Part shown: positions 62,568 to 64,000 of the stretch, piece after piece
Layout of the letters: each line of letters starts with the position of its first letter
Position numbering within the stretch: the first letter of the stretch is position 1
Source: a bacterium
Lineage (GTDB): Bacteria; Bacteroidota; Ignavibacteria; Kapaibacteriales; UBA7675
Reading direction: 5' to 3'
DNA length: 64,000 nt
NCBI GenBank assembly: GCA_030430495.1
Contig: JAUIKM010000003.1
Coordinates: 1-64,000, forward strand
The notes under the pieces: generated by a model
Database searches by the model: none
What the model was told of the DNA's origin: nothing
The model's input: the letters and a program-made list of their open reading frames with translations, nothing else
Made by a program: the position numbers and the translations under genes

Positions 62568-64000
62568 ATGGCAAATACACCAGAGTTGACAACGACCGTA
62601 ACAGATGCCGCCGGCGCAGCCGTCATTCACATTGACAGTGCATCAGAAAGCAGTGCAACAGACAATAAATTGATCATTTCGATAAGCAATCGAACCAACA
62701 ATGAAATTACGATTGACAAGCTGACCGGCGAGGCTTCCTCCAGCAATTACAACGTCATGTTTAAATTGCCGAACAGCAAACTGTACTTTTACCACGCTCC
62801 TGATGTAGACGCATCAACAGCCCCCGGCAACTGGAGTCTGGCGACTGCGCCGGGAACGGACGGAGGATGGATCGATACGATATATCTGGCCAATGCCGAG
62901 TCGAGCATCCTCAATCCCATGGGGCAAGCCGGCGACACTCTGACGCTGGTCATCAACTACAGCGACATCGTACCGAATGATCCCAAGTCGCTGAACATAC
63001 TCGTGGAAGTCGCCTATGAGAATTTCACCGATTCGTCCGGAACGCCGGTCAGTGGGACCGCACCGACGCAATCCATGGTGCTGATGGCCAACGCCGGCCG
63101 ACCATCGCCATTGATCGGAGAATTCGTCGGAGCGCGAACTGTCCTGAACGACGGCAGCACACAACACCAACTGACACTTCGCCTGCTTAACACTTCTCTG
63201 GACCCGGTTCAATTGCTTGTGCCGCCGTCGGGCGAACCAACGCAAAGCTACATCGAAGTGATTCTGCCGATTTCTGATGAGCAGCAAGACGAGCTGTGGG
63301 CGCTGTGCAACACCAGCGCATGGGATTTAATTCAGGTAGCCCTGAGCGGCAGTGCTTCCGCGGGTTGGCAAGTAAACAAAAGCGCCACGACGGCGGGATC
63401 GATAAAACTGGAACCAGACATTACAATGACGACGAATATTCCGACAGACGGCGTCATTGAACTTCAACTCAGCAATGTAGTTTCCGGCCTGGCTCCCGGC
63501 ATCGTTCAGGTACAGGTCGCGCTGCATCGTTTTGCGATAATTGGCACGCAGGCCTTCGGAGCTACCCTGGAGAAAACACCGCTGGTTTACAATAGCAGTC
63601 CGGGAAGCGGAATGACTCTGGCTGCCGGGTCGCTTGGTTTGCAAAGCGCACTGGTTGTTTCGGGTGACAGCGACGACATCCTGACGCACATCGTCCAATC
63701 GGGAGCCGGCTATGCCTTGCAGGTCGACGGTGGCAACGTACAGTTAAGCAGTGATATTACAGCGGCAGGCAATGCCAATATCAGCGGCAGTCTGACAGCC
63801 GGCAGCGCCAATGTTTCCGGCAATGTGACAGCCGGCAGCGCCAATGTCTCCGGCAACCTTGCAGCCGGCAGCGCCAATGTTAATGGCAATCTTACGGCCG
63901 ACAGCGCAAACGTTTATGGGGATGTAACGGCCAATAACGCCCATGCTGCCGGTACTCTTACCGCAGGCAGCGCCAATGTCTCCGGCAACCTTGCGGCAGG
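62568..64000 (+). CDS. fibre-like repeat protein (3' partial)
   Basis: At least 477 residues, running out of the window. No signal peptide: MANTPELTTTVTDAAGAAVI. The first 390 residues are a beta-rich region of unknown family (IISISNRTNNEITIDKLTGE, GFxLxVE-type strands, PSGEPTQSYIEVILPISDEQ). From about residue 395 there are 11-residue units of the type TAGSANVSGNL (at least six seen), which would form a regular beta structure as in tail-fibre or phage-like shafts. It may be a cytoplasmically made fibre for an injection-type machine or a surface shaft; this is inference. The rest lies beyond the window. Confidence 0.75.
   Translation, partial: MANTPELTTTVTDAAGAAVIHIDSASESSATDNKLIISISNRTNNEITIDKLTGEASSSNYNVMFKLPNSKLYFYHAPDVDASTAPGNWSLATAPGTDGGWIDTIYLANAESSILNPMGQAGDTLTLVINYSDIVPNDPKSLNILVEVAYENFTDSSGTPVSGTAPTQSMVLMANAGRPSPLIGEFVGARTVLNDGSTQHQLTLRLLNTSLDPVQLLVPPSGEPTQSYIEVILPISDEQQDELWALCNTSAWDLIQVALSGSASAGWQVNKSATTAGSIKLEPDITMTTNIPTDGVIELQLSNVVSGLAPGIVQVQVALHRFAIIGTQAFGATLEKTPLVYNSSPGSGMTLAAGSLGLQSALVVSGDSDDILTHIVQSGAGYALQVDGGNVQLSSDITAAGNANISGSLTAGSANVSGNVTAGSANVSGNLAAGSANVNGNLTADSANVYGDVTANNAHAAGTLTAGSANVSGNLAA
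63785..64000 (+). repeat. 33-nt coding tandem repeat (11-residue units)
   Basis: Units of the form ACAGCCGGCAGCGCCAATGT plus TTCCGGCAATGTG follow one another without gaps through the end of the window; some copies are strongly changed (TANNAHAAGTL), so it is an old array with recent identical copies (AGSANVSGNL). It is inside the fibre-like gene. Confidence 0.85.

Overview
The window is GC-rich bacterial DNA with densely packed genes on both strands. Several secreted proteins end in a type IX secretion (T9SS) sorting domain. A DUF4835/PorD-type T9SS gene, DUF5916 and SirB1-like proteins, and TAnnTTTG-like -10 boxes add to this. Together they point to the Bacteroidota/Chlorobiota/Ignavibacteria-Kapabacteria neighbourhood. 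This placement is inferred from gene content; no marker gene was searched.

Layout. 1-3.7 kb: the end of a T9SS cargo protein, a decayed TPR-type gene, and a 701-residue surface protein with 15-residue YadA-like repeats coupled to a small beta-helix-like protein. 4.6-8.5 kb: Bor-like lipoprotein, FAD-linked sugar-lactone-type oxidase and a secreted glycosidase-like protein. 9.3-12.7 kb (minus): tmk, rsmI, tadA, mutT and porD, with a possible small RNA on the plus strand between rsmI and tadA. 12.7-15.8 kb: a broken barrel-like gene, a 22-nt tandem repeat and an outer-membrane barrel protein. 16-22.7 kb: tRNA-Ser, a haem-binding chemoreceptor, a double OmpA-domain protein and an LD-carboxypeptidase. 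23-29.8 kb: two divergent T9SS cargo genes. 30.7-38.3 kb (minus): argS, a TPR protein, a degenerate receiver, a SirB1-like protein, a LOG-family protein, an SDR and a YgfZ-like protein. 38.4-43.1 kb: subtilase, SDR and ABC exporter.

43.1-45.8 kb is the most unusual part. A tRNA-shaped sequence with a six-base anticodon loop lies 18 bases before the start of a 768-residue protein that I cannot assign to a family of known function, in the same orientation and just after a 23-bp perfect inverted repeat. 46-56 kb holds large secreted or outer-membrane proteins and two copies of a ~100-nt structured intergenic repeat. 56.5-61.7 kb has a TPR membrane protein, a TPR-AAA ATPase, tRNA-Ala, tRNA-Asp, a small membrane protein and a Cys-nucleophile (Ntn) amidase. 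The window ends inside a fibre-like gene built of 11-residue repeats.

How genes work together: PorD fits with the many C-terminal sorting domains, so protein export through the outer membrane is a theme. tmk/rsmI and mutT/tadA are housekeeping pairs for nucleotide and RNA upkeep. Across the whole window the words GTTAAC, GTTTAA and TTAAAC are strikingly common for GC-rich DNA, in all reading frames and between genes.
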